Of a stretch of DNA of 64,000 nt, positions 24,081 to 35,910 are shown piece by piece. Position numbers and translations under genes: made by a program. Within the stretch, counting starts at the first letter, position 1. Each line of letters starts with the position of its first letter. Origin of the DNA: Citrus sinensis (lineage: Eukaryota; Streptophyta; Magnoliopsida; Sapindales; Rutaceae); NCBI RefSeq assembly GCF_022201045.2, contig NC_068557.1, positions 9,176,001-9,240,000 on the forward strand. Reading direction: 5' to 3'. A model generated the notes under the pieces. It did no database searches. It was not told where the DNA came from and saw nothing but the letters and a program-made list of their open reading frames with translations.

Positions 24081-24999
24081 CAGTGGCTATTAATGACTCT
24101 TCACTAATAAATGTCAGGTCTTCCATGACCCTATCAATAGGAAATGGCTTAAGCAATACTACTACTGTTAAAAAAATAAATGTATAGAATAAAGGCCGAT
24201 TAGCATGCTTAGGCAATAATCATAGTTTATTATAAGTCTTTCCTCATTAAAAGGCAGTGCACTCCTTATTTATAAAAGCCTACGTCATTAGCCATGTACC
24301 CGTGAATTTACAGAAGCCCTAATAAAGACTTACTAGAAATGATGCCTTTGTAATATATTTCCGCAGAGTTGTACATGTGCCCCATTACATAGATGGCCTC
24401 ATGACATATGCCACATATATGTACAATACATACTGATGATGCCTTCTAATAAACATTTTTTTTTATAAAATAAACCTTGTCTAATGTATAAATAAGATGT
24501 CTTAACAGAGATCTTACCATTAAAGATGCCTCGTAAGCTGCTAGCAAACTTGTAGGCCAAAGATAAAAGTGTGATTGGGAATGAACATTTTGTTCGAGTT
24601 ATTATAGTATATTCCCTTAAACCTATATTTCCTTAAGAATGATATTTCCTATGAACTACCTATATTTCTAGGCATGTAGAAGCTTGCACTATATGTAAAT
24701 GTCTTACGAATACATTTTCAATTGAAACGCTTGTTTTAAAGGAAAATTTCATAAATTTTTATAGGTTAGAAAGCCTAAAAAGGGATACTCATATATTGGG
24801 TTATGTGAATGCAAAGAAACCTCATGAAAAGTCCCAATAACTGAGATTGTTAAGCTAAACTATTTACCTTGTACAAATTCAAGTAGGATTAGCCCATTGG
24901 ATATAAGTCATGCAAGAATTCATAAGATTTATACGAGATGAAAATTTATAAAACAAATAATCAGAAGAACTAGGTAAATATTAAAAGTCTCTTATTCTA
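24081..24999. other. Unassigned, between two retrotransposon relics
   Basis: No coding or LTR copy is recognisable. It may hold remains of the Tat 3' LTR or of the 3' end of the minus-strand element that follows, but neither could be matched by eye. Confidence 0.4.
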
Positions 25000-25500
25000 T
25001 TTTTCTAAAAAAAGTGTGGCCTATATTACTCGAGAAATCATAATTAGGAATAGGTCATGAAAGACTTTCATCTGCTGCTTGTAATTATATGCATCATTGG
25101 GAATTTCCTCTAGTTTTGTCAGCTGTAATCTTCTTTCTAAACTAGTTGTTGGATGTCAAAGTTGAATTTTTTAATGGCCTAGTATGCACGATGCTTGAGT
25201 TCCACCGGTTGGTGCCAAGATTTTCCATACGTCACCAAAGTGTCGGGTAATGGTTTGAACTTAACATTTTCATCTAAAAAATTTTCATATCTAAAAGTTT
25301 GACAAACAACATGAAAATCATTCAAATAATTGTATGGATCTTCATTTTTTAGACCATAGAATGATGGTAGATAATTTAGTGTACTAGCTTTTAACTCAAA
25401 ACTTTTAGCTGCTACATTTGGATATCTTATGTATAACGTGCTCAAATTACCTAATAGACTGAAGTAGTCCTTAAATGACCTCTTTTGTGGACTTGTGGTT
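25000..25500 (-). pseudogene. Athila-type gag fused by deletion to integrase tail
   Basis: On the minus strand the frame 25445-25179 begins as a gypsy gag (LPSFYGLKNEDPYNYLNDFH, then FRYENFLDENVKFKPLPDTL) and switches near 25205 to VELKHRAY, which is the integrase segment usually reading LPVELEHKAYWAIK. Below 25180 the translation carries on as integrase tail in broken frames. Everything from mid-gag to late integrase is deleted, leaving a short in-frame join. Confidence 0.8.
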
Positions 25501-26670
25501 GTTGTTCCAAATCTATTTCAATTTTATTCTAAATGTTAACTTTTGATGCAATTTATCTTCATATACGAAGTGTCTTTTCCAATTCAAGATCTATGGGTTA
25601 TAGATTAGCTGACTGTGGCCTTCAGCCATGCATGCAAAGAACACATAAAAATTATAAACAAAACTAATAAAAATAAAGAGAAATGAAAAGCTACAATACT
25701 GACCTTATCACATTATTACACACTTACTATGAAAACACACTTAAAACCTACACGCAAAGTTATTTGCACAATATTTACAATGAATCTATTGTAGAATAGA
25801 TTTATGGTGATGAGTGTCAATCTCACGGAGGCAAAATTAATTATGTGTAGGGTTAATATTCCAAGTTCATATATGTATTGCTTGGAATTGATTCATCTAT
25901 CTTAAGATTTAAAATAAAATGGCAAGAATGAATTAAAGATGAAACTTTGCAAATGAGGTGCTTGAGTCTCTGGATCCACACTTAACACTTCAACATGAGC
26001 TTAATATTCCTTTTTAATTCTAATTAATTTATGGGGGGTACTTCTACTCCTCATAAATTCTCACTCTAGTAAATATGGTATCAAGCACTCATTGTGCCAA
26101 AGAGTAATGATCTGCTGCTAAATGTGGTGTCAAGAACACGTAGTGCCAAATGATAATAATCTTTCTATCGATAACGTAGTAATACCATCCACTAAATAGC
26201 TTATATGCACTCTTTATCGACACTAAGATAACCCACAAAATAATATAAGGGAGTTTTCTCTCTAATAAATATATTGTTAAGTGCTCATCGTGCCAAGCAG
26301 TAATGATATTTCATTAGGGAGCCGACATATCATGCAAAATCTAGTTGAGATACATTGTCTGTCGGCGATGAGTCAAAACAACCACTTAAATAAGAGAGAT
26401 TGAGTAAATAAACTTACCAAATTAAATCATGAATAATGTTAAGGCTTCACCTTTAATCTAAACTTGAAATTAAATTAGCTATTTAATCATGTCTTAACTA
26501 GGGGTAAAATAAGAATTCGATTAAAATATATAGAAAATATAAGAACAAGAGAGAATGATAGAAAATAAAGCTCAAAAATAAATTCAGAGCTGCCAAATTA
26601 TGGGGGAGCCCCGTATTTATAGATATAATGAGTAAATCTTAGCCATCAAATGAAAACAATTTAGACGCTC

Positions 26671-27106
26671 AAGATTGCGCCATATGGCAAGATTTAATAG
26701 GTTGGAACACATCATCAGTCAATACCACATCAATATTTCGGTCCAATAATATGCTGCCATGTCATCAGTCAACGCCACATCAGTATTTTGACCTAATATG
26801 ATCTTGCCACATCATCGGTCAACGCCACATAATTAGTCAATGCCACATCATTGGGCCAATAACATGATGCCACGCCATCAAGATTGCGCCATATGGCAAG
26901 ATTTAATAGGTTGGAACACATCATCAGTCAATACCACATCAATATTTCGGTCCAATAATATGTTGCCATGTCATCAGTCAACGCCACATCAGTATTTTGA
27001 CCTAATAGGATCTTGCCACATCATCGGTCAATGCTACATAATTAGTCAATGCCACATAATTAGTCAATGCCACATCATTGGGCCAATAACATGATGCCAT
27101 GTCATC
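26671..27106 (+). repeat. 209/227-bp tandem duplication built of shorter repeats
   Basis: Unit one is 26671-26879 and unit two 26880-27106, nearly identical. Unit two is longer by one extra copy of an 18-bp word (aattagtcaatgccacat). Each unit contains many copies of a 20-24-bp motif around acatcatcagtcaatgcc, so the array has two repeat scales. Confidence 0.9.
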
Positions 27107-27143
27107 GATCAATATCACGTCATCTATCAATGCAACGTCATCA

Positions 27144-27222
27144 TACCGTATACGTGAACATTACTGTACATGTGAATAGTACCATATACATGAATAATAT
27201 CGTATATGTGAACAATACCGTG
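27144..27222 (+). repeat. Short tandem repeats, about 18-bp unit
   Basis: The words accgtatacgtgaacatt, actgtacatgtgaatagt, accatatacatgaataat, atcgtatatgtgaacaat and accgtgta follow one another directly after the larger array. Confidence 0.8.
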
Positions 27223-27299
27223 TATCCTTTTATGCTCGTCTTAAGGCTTTCAGCTGTTCTGAGCTCAAAAATACCATCCATTTTACTATATTACTTTTT

Positions 27300-28229
27300 G
27301 TTAATTGTAAAACAATCAAAATGCCTCTGAAATACATAAAATACTTGAATTATAATAAAATACACACAATTAAAGTACAAGGGATTTAAATACATAAAAG
27401 TAGAGATATTAGTGAGAGTTGGAATAGGAAATGATGATTTTACCTTTTTATAAATATACATTCTCTAGCACTCAATAGCAATAATTGACAATGAACTTTG
27501 TAAATCTTTTTAACGGCATTTTGAGGGAAATAAGGAAAACACTGATGCATTTTATGTGTATTTTTTCATATTTGATTTTGGTGTTTCAATTATTGTGGGA
27601 AACAAAAGATATTGATTTAAAAAAGTCACGAAGTACCATTATCTGCCATTTATACAGGAAAATGAATCAAAGCACATCAAAGAAACGAATTAATTCGGCA
27701 AAATCAAGTCAAACATGAACGCGAACAAAATAATAAAATAAAGACACGCAATGTAAAAAATGAATATAATAAAATACTTAACTCACCTTCATCTTTTATT
27801 GAGTTAACCTCAAGTTTAAATTAGAATACCACTTTCTATTTCCCTGAGTTGTCTTTTTAGATCCTCAACATGAGATATTAATGCTGATGGTTGTAAATCC
27901 AAAGAGGGTGGGTTTTACAAAATTGTATCAGGCCTCTTATATGAAATTTCACACGTAAAAGTTGCCCAAGATGTTTGAAGAGAATCTTTCTTATTGAGGT
28001 ACGCATGACGTATATTAAAAATGATTAAATGAAACACAATTGTCAAACAAACACACTTAAGCGAGAAACATCATAACATGTATCATCCAAGACATAGAAA
28101 GAAACAATAAAACAATTAAAAAATAGTAAAGTAACAATTTCAAAAAGAAAAAGAAAAAGAAAAATTACCCATTAAAAACGAAAAAGACTTAATTAAGATT
28201 TGGTGGTAACTCAAATTTATTTTGGGGTC
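27300..28229. other. Unassigned stretch left of the Athila-type element
   Basis: Short frames only. This is where the 3' LTR of the minus-strand element should lie, but I could not match it to the LTR at 34337-35584. Confidence 0.4.
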
Positions 28230-29535
28230 TTCTTTACGCGGTTAGTATTCTAAATATGGTTTTAATTTTTAAACATTAACTTTAAATGTAACACCTTTTT
28301 TTGGATTCTTAATTTCTACAACCCCATATGGATATACATTTTTTTACAACAATTGGAGCACTCCATTTTGACTTTAACTTCCCTAGATGATAAAGACGAA
28401 AATTATAAAGTAACATTTTTTTATCAATCTCAAATATTTTCTAAAAAATTCTTTTATCCTGAAAAGCTTTGGTTCTTGCCTTAGTAGTTCTTGAATTTTC
28501 ATATGCATCGTTTCTCAATTCCTCAAGTTCATGTTTACACATATTACTAGCATCATCAAAATTTGAATTAAAAACTTTAATAGTTAGAATAATTTATACT
28601 CAAGTTCAACCAATAACTGACAAGGTTTACCATAAACTAGCCGATAGAATGACATTCGTAAAGACATCTTAAATGTAGTGCGATAGGCATCAGTCAGTCA
28701 AAGAGACCAATTTTTGTAGCTTGATATCTCTATTTGCTAATTCAACTTGATCACTTGTTTGAGGACTTATTAAAAACTCGAATGACTTATTAAAAAAATA
28801 CTTACCCCCATCACTGATAATGACTCGAGGGATTCTAAACCTACTCAAAATATGTTCTTTTAAAGATAGATCACAATTTTATGATTGTTGTGCCTACAAG
28901 GAATCGTTTTAATCCATTTTGAAACATAATCAATAGCTATTGAAATATATACAAATCCAAATGATGATGGAAAATGGCCCATAAAATCAATTCCCTGACA
29001 AGGATAGGATTTAAAAGAATCATATTTCGCCTTGAGATGGACCTAACATTTGACAGTTCTTACACATTTTACAAAATACATGTGAATCTTTAAATAATGC
29101 AGGCCAATAAAATCAATAGTACAATATTTTTGGAGTTGTCTTCTATGAAGAAAAATGGCTACCACATATTTTAGAATGACAAAATTAAATGACATTACTT
29201 ACCTCGTCATTAAATATGCATCTCCAAAAACTTTGATCTAAACAATACTTGAATAAATATGGATCATCCCAATAAAAACTTTTCACCTTTGTTAAAAATT
29301 TCTTCTTATACTGGGAGTTCCAATCAGATGGCATTTCACGTATTGCAAGATAATTAACAATGTTAGTATACCAAGGTATATTGTGTATAGAAAACAAAAA
29401 TTCATTAGGAAAAGAATCATTGATGGTTGTTATATTAATTGAAGACTCATTTGTAAGTCTAGAAAGATGGTCTACGACAACATTTATAGCGCCCATTTTG
29501 TCCTTGATTATCAGGTTGAATTCTTGAAGTAGCAA
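28230..29535 (-). pseudogene. Athila-type integrase relic
   Basis: The top part (29535-29185) is the RNase H to integrase linker, ending with QSFWRCIFNDEV. Below it, in broken frames, come the zinc-binding CKMCKNCQ, FYGPFSIIIWICIYF and SKFRIPRVIISDGGKYFF-like catalytic-core segments, TTFKMSLRMSFYRLVYGKPC, and a C-terminal PYGVVEIKNPKKGVTFKVN-like tail near 28300. Confidence 0.8.
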
Positions 29536-29578
29536 AATCCATCGTATATTAATCTTGGCTTAGCATCCTGTTTGGATG

Positions 29579-30900
29579 TTAAATATCTAATTGTATATCG
29601 GAATAAACAATAGTAAATGAACTAATTAAACACGAACAAAATTTATCCAATGTAAATATTACGGGAAGTAATTCTTTTTTAGTGGTGTTATAATTCATTT
29701 GAACACTATTCAACGTTCTACTTGCGTAATAAATGACAAAGGGCTTACCTTCCTTTTTTTGCGTTAGAACAACTTCAAAGGCATAATCACTAACATCACA
29801 CATTAGCTCAAAAGACAAAGACCAACTAAGGGGTTACATTATAAGGGCTAATGTTAAAAAATTAATTATCTTCTCAAAGGCATTTTGGTAATCTTTAGTC
29901 CACATAAATGTTGTGTCTTTTATCAAGAAGTTACAAAGTGGTCTAGATATAGCACTAAAGTCTTTTATAAACCTCCTATAAAATCCAACATGTCATAAAA
30001 ATGACTGAAATTCCCTAACTGTATTTGGTGAGGGTAAATTTGAGATGACTTCAATTTTAGCTTTATTAACTTCAGTTCTATTAAAAGACACTACATAAAC
30101 CAAGACAAGTCCTGAAATCGTTATAAAATGACATTTTTCTCAATTTAAAACAAGTCATTTTTCTTTGCACCATTCCAAGACTCTTTCCAAATTATCAAGA
30201 TATTTATCCACAGAATTTCCAAATATAGTTAAATCATCCATAAAAACTTCCAAATAATTTTCAATCATGTCACTAAAAATACTTAGCATGCATCTTTGAA
30301 ATGTTGTAGGAGTATTATAGAGTCCAAAGGCATTCTCTTAAATACAAATGTTCCGAATGAGCATGTGAATATGGTTTTTTCTTGGTCTTTTCAGACTATA
30401 GGGAATTTTTTATAACAACTTGAGTAGCCATTAAAGAAGCAATAGTAAGGTGTCCTACCACTCTTTCAAGAATTTGGTTTAAAAATAAAAGGGGAAAATG
30501 GTATTTTTAGTGGTGCCATTTAATTTTCTACAGTCAATACACATGCACCAACTAGATGAGATTCGTGTTAGGATTGGTTCGTCTTTTTTATTTTTCATAA
30601 CAATTATTTCATATTTCTTTATTACTACTTATGTTGGACTAATCCATTTATTATCATAGATGAGATAGATAATTCCTCCATTTAATAGTTTAAGGACCTC
30701 ATTCTTTACCATTTCTTTCATATGAGAGTTTAGTCTTCTTTGTGGTTGATGAGTTATTTTGGCATTTTCCTCTAAGTGTATTTTGTGTGTGCAAATTAAA
30801 GGATTAATGCCCTTAATGTCTTTCAAGGTCTAACCAATTGCAATCTCATGCATTTTAGAACAACCAATAGCTTACCTTCTTCGTCACTTATGGGTTAGGA
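29579..30900 (-). pseudogene. Athila-type reverse transcriptase and RNase H relic
   Basis: The N-terminal RT piece (30826-30629) contains HKIHLEENAKITHQPQRRLN and IIYLIYDNKWISPT. Next come CMCIDCRKLNGTT, then TTFQRCMLSIFSDMIENYLE directly followed by the catalytic FMDD box, which is intact. RNase H (29818-29579) shows FELMCDVSDYAFEVVLTQKK and VIYYASRTLNSVQMNYNTT, with catalytic Asp and Glu positions kept. Stops between the pieces rule out function. Confidence 0.85.
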
Positions 30901-31462
30901 AAAACATTACCATTGGATAGGTTTGTTGATTTCCGACATATGCATAATTTAATTCTTCTGGTAAGTGCTTTAATTTAAGCTTTGGTGCTTCCTCTTCCTT
31001 TGTCTTTTCAAGTTGCATTAAGTCTTCAAAGTTCAATTGGCCACTGTCATCTTTAGGTGCCTATGTAGAATAGACCATATGTTAGCATTATTACATTCTA
31101 ATTCCTTATTTGACTCAAAGGAACCAACAAGTTAAATTTCCATAGAGTTTGTAGAATTCTCATCTTGAATATTTTCCTCAATGATTAGTTCACGAGTTCA
31201 ATACCCTCATTCTCATTATTATCATCTTCCTTTTCACTAGGTTATTTACACATGTTAAGCACATTAAGTTCCAACATCATGTTGCTGAAAGATAACTTCA
31301 TCTCTTCATTTTTGCAATTAATCAAAGTGTTAACAATGGCTACAAATGATCGACCTAATATAATAGGAATTTTCTTACATTCCTCAGCATTTGATTATGT
31401 TTCTAAGAGAATAAAGTCCACAATATATATGAATTTATGGATTTGGTCTAATACATATTCAA

Positions 31463-31663
31463 TTATCCATTTTGGTACCTTAATTGACTATTAGCAAGTA
31501 AAAGAATTGTAGAGGTTGGCTTTAATTCACCAAGATTGAGTTGTCGATATACTGAATATGGAAGCAAATTGACATTAGCATCGAGATCAAGTAAAACATG
31601 TTCAATTTTATGGTCCCCAATAATGCAAGAAATAGTTAGACAACTAGGATTTTTGCATTTCAA
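31463..31663 (-). pseudogene. Athila-type aspartic protease relic
   Basis: The frame reads CIIGDHKIEHVLLDLDANVN then LLPYSVYRQLNLGELKPT. The active-site triad of this lineage is normally DLG followed by AS; here the Gly is Asp, which would disable it. Confidence 0.8.
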
Positions 31664-32466
31664 GGCATTATTAGTTAAGATAATAGAACTTACTCGTTTT
31701 GCTACAAAAGTTTCTTTTACACTTTATATTTCCATTTTACATTGCACAAGTCTTTCAAAAATTTAACATAAGATAGTACTTGTTTATTGACGTCTAACAA
31801 ATGAATGTTGACCTTCATCTATTTGAAGACTTCATAAATCTCTAGACCATGATTTGATTTCTTTGGATTCATCAGTGCTTGAGGGAATGGGTGTACAGGA
31901 GGAGATTTTATTGGTTAAAAGTTTCATTAGACTATTCCTTACTCTATGAAATTGAATCTTACTAATTTTACCAGGATCAAGAATGTGTTTTTCGACAATT
32001 TTACCACCATAAAGGGTTATAACTGATTTAACTTGACTTATGTCTTGGTTTTCTATACTACCCGTTTGAGGGTGTTGTTGACTCTTCGAATTTAGTTCTA
32101 ATTAAGAAGGAAGCTTACCTTTTTCATAAATGACGAGGGCTTATGTAAATTTAAAGATAATATCTGTCAAATTAGTCAAGGTTTGCATGGTTTGGTTATT
32201 GATAGACTATTGTTTTTTAATGAATGAATGCAATGTATCTTTAAAAAATTTTCTTAATGGTGGGACTTAAGGTGGGTAACTTTGAAAATTTTAAAAATTC
32301 GGACATGGAAGAGGCGGTTGTGAAAATTGTGTATAATTGTTATTTTTTCAACTAAAATTTGAGTGGTTTCTCCCACGAAAGTTGTAGATCAATGAGTATG
32401 GATTAAAATTCGGCTTTTTGAAATTGTCTATAAAATTTACTTGTTCATGTAAACTTTCTTTTATAG

Positions 32467-33010
32467 CTGGCAAGGTCGAACAATCCTGCGTAAAATGGTC
32501 AATTGAGCTACAAACATGACATGAAATATCTTGAATAGATGTAACATTATCACACTTTTTCCACTTTAATGCTTCAACGTTTCTATCTAAAGATGCAAAT
32601 TTGGCTCAAAAGTCATGGTCTTCCCTAAGATTGTACATACCTCCACCAAATGGAGATGACTGGAGTTTACTTGATGACTTATAAAAACCAACAATATTTC
32701 AATGTTGTGCATTTTCAGCTAATTCGTAAAGATAATCTAATATAACTTCATGACTTTTGTCTCTAAACTCACTATTACACATCATTTCGACAACCTGTCT
32801 ACCTTGGGATGTTAGACCCTTGTAATATGACACTAATCTCCATGTTTCAAAATCTTGGTGTGGGGAAATATTAAGTAATTCCTTATACCTATTCCAACAC
32901 TGGTGAAGAGTCCCTTCTGCCTTTTGAGTGAAAGTGCTAATTTGTCTCTTGAAAGAATTTATTCTATGGGGTGGAAAAAAATTTTCAAAATTTGTTCTTG
33001 CATGTTATTC
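32467..33010 (-). pseudogene. Athila-type gag relic with zinc knuckle
   Basis: Minus-strand translation gives a gag segment with INSFKRQISTFTQKAEGTLH and YYKGLTSQGRQVVEMM, then a CCHC knuckle reading CHVCSSIDHFTQDC near 32490-32530 with all four ligands in place. Frames are broken between segments. Confidence 0.75.
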
Positions 33011-34307
33011 CAAGTTTTTATTGATCCAGATTTAAGGTTTTGTAGTCAATTCGAGCTTTTATCTTATAATGAAAAGGGGAAAAGCTTTAATGAAATTATG
33101 TTTATGCTACAATTTTGGTATGTGTATGTATTAAAAACTTGCTCAAAATCTCTTAAATGCAAATGTAGATTCTCATATTTTAAACCATGAAATATTAGTA
33201 AAAGTTGAACAATACATGATTTGAAGTTGACTCGAGATGCTTATGGAGGAAATATTGTACATGAGGGTGCTCTAGTTTTGGTTGGATTCATGTAGTCTCT
33301 CAAAATTCTTAGTTGATTCTAATCATGTGCATTATGTTGAGAATGATTGTTTCTTTGATCAATTTGAGGATTAAATTGGTCCAAAAGGTTTTATTCTTGG
33401 ATTTCTTCTATGATTGATGGTGGTGATTGAGGTCTACGAATTAACCCACCACTTGAAGTTTGATACCAACATTTCATGCAATGTCAATAATGCGTGTGTG
33501 TGAAATTAAATGAACAAACAAATGAGTAATATATGAAAAAAATAAATGAAAATTACATAAAATAAAAATAAACTGAAAATTAAATAAATGAGTAATATAA
33601 ATGTACAAGAATTAAAAAAAATATGAAATAAAAAATAAAAACAAACTGAAAATTTATTAACTAAAATTAAAATAACTAAATAGGCAGTTAAACTAGCCAT
33701 ATAAACAAAGTAATTAAACTACCCATATTAATAGAATAATAATATATTAACAAAAATTAAAGAACAATTTAGAGATTAAACCCGCCATATAAACTAACAA
33801 AAAAAAAAATAAATGCCAAAGAACAATTGCAAAGAAAAATAAAAAAAAATGAAAAGATTAAATTATAGAAATTAAGAGAAGGAAGAAAGAAAAATGAATA
33901 CTTACCTCAAGATGCACTTTTTTTTTTCAAATTTTAAAAATTACTGGTCAACTAAGTGATTAATTCAAATTATCATACCATTATCATAATTTTTAAAGTC
34001 CAAGTCATTGTTCATTGTGTCCACAAAGTCTAAAAGTCAAGATTCATGTAGTTCTTAAGTCCAAAAGTCTAAATAAAAGTCTAAAGAATAAGTCATAATC
34101 CAAATATCCAAGTTCCAAATCAGTTCAGGGACTAATTTGCAAGAGGTTTTGGGTCAAAATGAAGTTTTTCATAAGTTCGATACGTAGCACTAAAATCTAA
34201 CTGAAATTTTACAAAATAAAATAAAATTATGAGATCAAAACAAAGGAATGATGAAAATAAAGCAAAAGTAATAAATAAGAAAATAAAATAACAGAATAAG
34301 TACCTTT

Positions 34308-34336
34308 CCTCGGCAACAACACCAAAAATTTTGACA
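34308..34336 (-). promoter_or_regulatory. Primer-binding region next to the Athila-type LTR
   Basis: Directly inside the LTR the minus strand reads ttttggtgttgttgccgagg, a decayed form of the ttttggcgccgttgccgggg that follows Athila-lineage 5' LTRs. Confidence 0.65.
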
Positions 34337-35584
34337 TGATTCAAAAGTATTGATTACTCCTAAGTATAAGAGTATCTTGTCATAATATAATTCACTGAGT
34401 CTAAGATCGATCCACAGAGAACAAAAATTAAATTATTAAATTCCTTTAATTTTTCTAAAAACTAAAATAATATATAATTTAAATTCATGCTATTTGATTT
34501 AAGTGAAACAATGAAAATAAATTAGTTAGGGTTATGGATCCACCCTTAGTAGTAGATATAATTTAATAAATTCGTTTCTTTTTAATTTGTTTATTGCCCA
34601 AACTATTAATTGTATAAATTATCATTATCTTCTCAATAATTTTATTACATAAGTACTTGGTATGCCAAAATTCAATTTGTCTAAAATAATTCAAAATATC
34701 ATTTTACCATATTTTATATAAGAGATTAAAAATTTATTGTGCCAAATTCCCTTATTTGTCTACAATAAATCAAAATTTCAAAATATAAAATATGGATAAA
34801 ATCAAATAGAAATAATTTAATTTATATAATTAAAAATAGAATTTAATTAAATCATATTTTTCTACTAAGACTTTCACCTTATCTTACCTATTATTATTTA
34901 GCTAATATAATTGAAATAAAAATAATCGTTAAAATTAAATTACACATAATTATAATTAAAATAGCTGAAATTGAAAATAAAACTAAATTTATTTGTGAAT
35001 TAAAATTACAAACTTCTAAAAAAAATTAAATACAAAAAAAAGAAGAAATTGTTCTAAGCTTCTGCCTTCCCTTCTCCCCCTAGTTCTCCTCTCTAATTCT
35101 ACTCTCTGTGCCTCTGGCACCCCCGGATACCTCTGCTTCTCCACCTTATATAGCCAGCCAACAATCTTTATCTTCTCTTATTTTATTATTATTTATTATT
35201 TATTTATTTAAATATAAAAAAAAAATAAGGGAAAGAGTGATAGTTAAGTGACAAAGTGGCGGCTGCCTCTTAAATATGACATTACAATAATATATGACTA
35301 CACTTTTATTTTATTTTATTATTTATTATTTTTATATTAATACAATCCATCTTTTTTGTCTCTTGCATTCTGCTTCGATTTCTTTTCTTCTTTATTCTTA
35401 AAATTTATCTACAATATGAAATTGAGATAAAATTAACATACTACAATTCAATTTAACATAAAATTATATTAAAGGAGTATTAAAATAATTTATAAGTTAT
35501 GAGTGCATTAATCAATACTATAAATACAAATATGATAATTTTAATTTTTATTAAATATATACTTTTTAGTGTTAATCACCAATC
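34337..35584 (-). repeat. 5' LTR of the Athila-type element, 1248 bp
   Basis: In plus orientation the segment begins TGATTCAAAAG and ends CACCAATCA, so it has TG..CA termini with matching TGATT/AATCA ends. It abuts the primer-binding region on its left. A tataaggtgg string near 35140 gives a TATA-like box in minus sense. It ends seven bases before the FAR1-type C-terminal relic. Confidence 0.8.
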
Positions 35585-35590
35585 ATTTTA

Positions 35591-35910
35591 ATGAGATGGA
35601 CAGAATTGTTTCAGTTTGCTTCTGATGTAATTAACAAGGTTGTTGAAAATGCAGAGGCAACTAAGATTGTGGAAGATGGTTTTGAAATTATGCTCCAAAA
35701 AGTTGAGGCAATGGTGACTAGTGAAGAATTTTCTAACAAGAAGACTGTAACTCAGAAACGTCTCTTTAATAGGCCACTTGCAATTAGTGCAAGGGGGTGT
35801 GTAAAAGGAGGAAAAGAGAAAAACAAAGGTAAAGTGAATGGAAGGAGTTGTCATGGATAAGGAAAAGTTGGCGACAAGATGATAAAAGAAATTGTCCAAT
35901 ACTCAATGAT
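35591..35910 (+). pseudogene. FAR1-RELATED type transposase, C-terminal relic
   Basis: The frame 35591-35860 reads MRWTELFQFASDVINKVVEN and continues through TSEEFSNKKTVTQKRLFNRP to a basic Gly/Lys-rich tail and CHG, then a stop. The following bases, read with a frame change, continue GKVG..KRNCP-like, so the whole looks like the C-terminal tail and CCHC-type knuckle (CxGCGxxGHxxxxC) of a FAR1-related protein, with a knuckle Cys turned into a stop. No SWIM domain or MULE core is present upstream, because the Athila LTR abuts it. Confidence 0.7.

Larger units (their letters stand above)
25700..27300 (-). repeat. LTR-like region of the gag-integrase deletion derivative
   Basis: Non-coding sequence upstream, in minus sense, of the gag fragment. 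It has tandem repeats at its far end, which would be U3, and a tcaatctcacggagg-type segment at its near end comparable to the gatcgatccacagagaac segment of the Athila-type LTR at 34337-35584. The exact ends were not found. Confidence 0.5.
28230..35584 (-). mobile_element. Athila-type Ty3/gypsy retrotransposon, decayed
   Basis: A minus-strand element in the order LTR (34337-35584), PBS region, leader, gag with zinc knuckle, protease, RT, RNase H and integrase. The RT box is FMDD and the linker wording (DKxGxxNVVxDHLSRL, PWYxxIVNYL, YYWDDPYLFK-like) is that of the Athila lineage. All domains carry stops or frameshifts. Only the 5' LTR was found. Confidence 0.85.

Noticed and set aside
26671-27106. 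CRISPR-like appearance of repeated 20-mers
   Set aside because: The intervening sequence also repeats, giving a 209-bp tandem duplication in a retrotransposon LTR.
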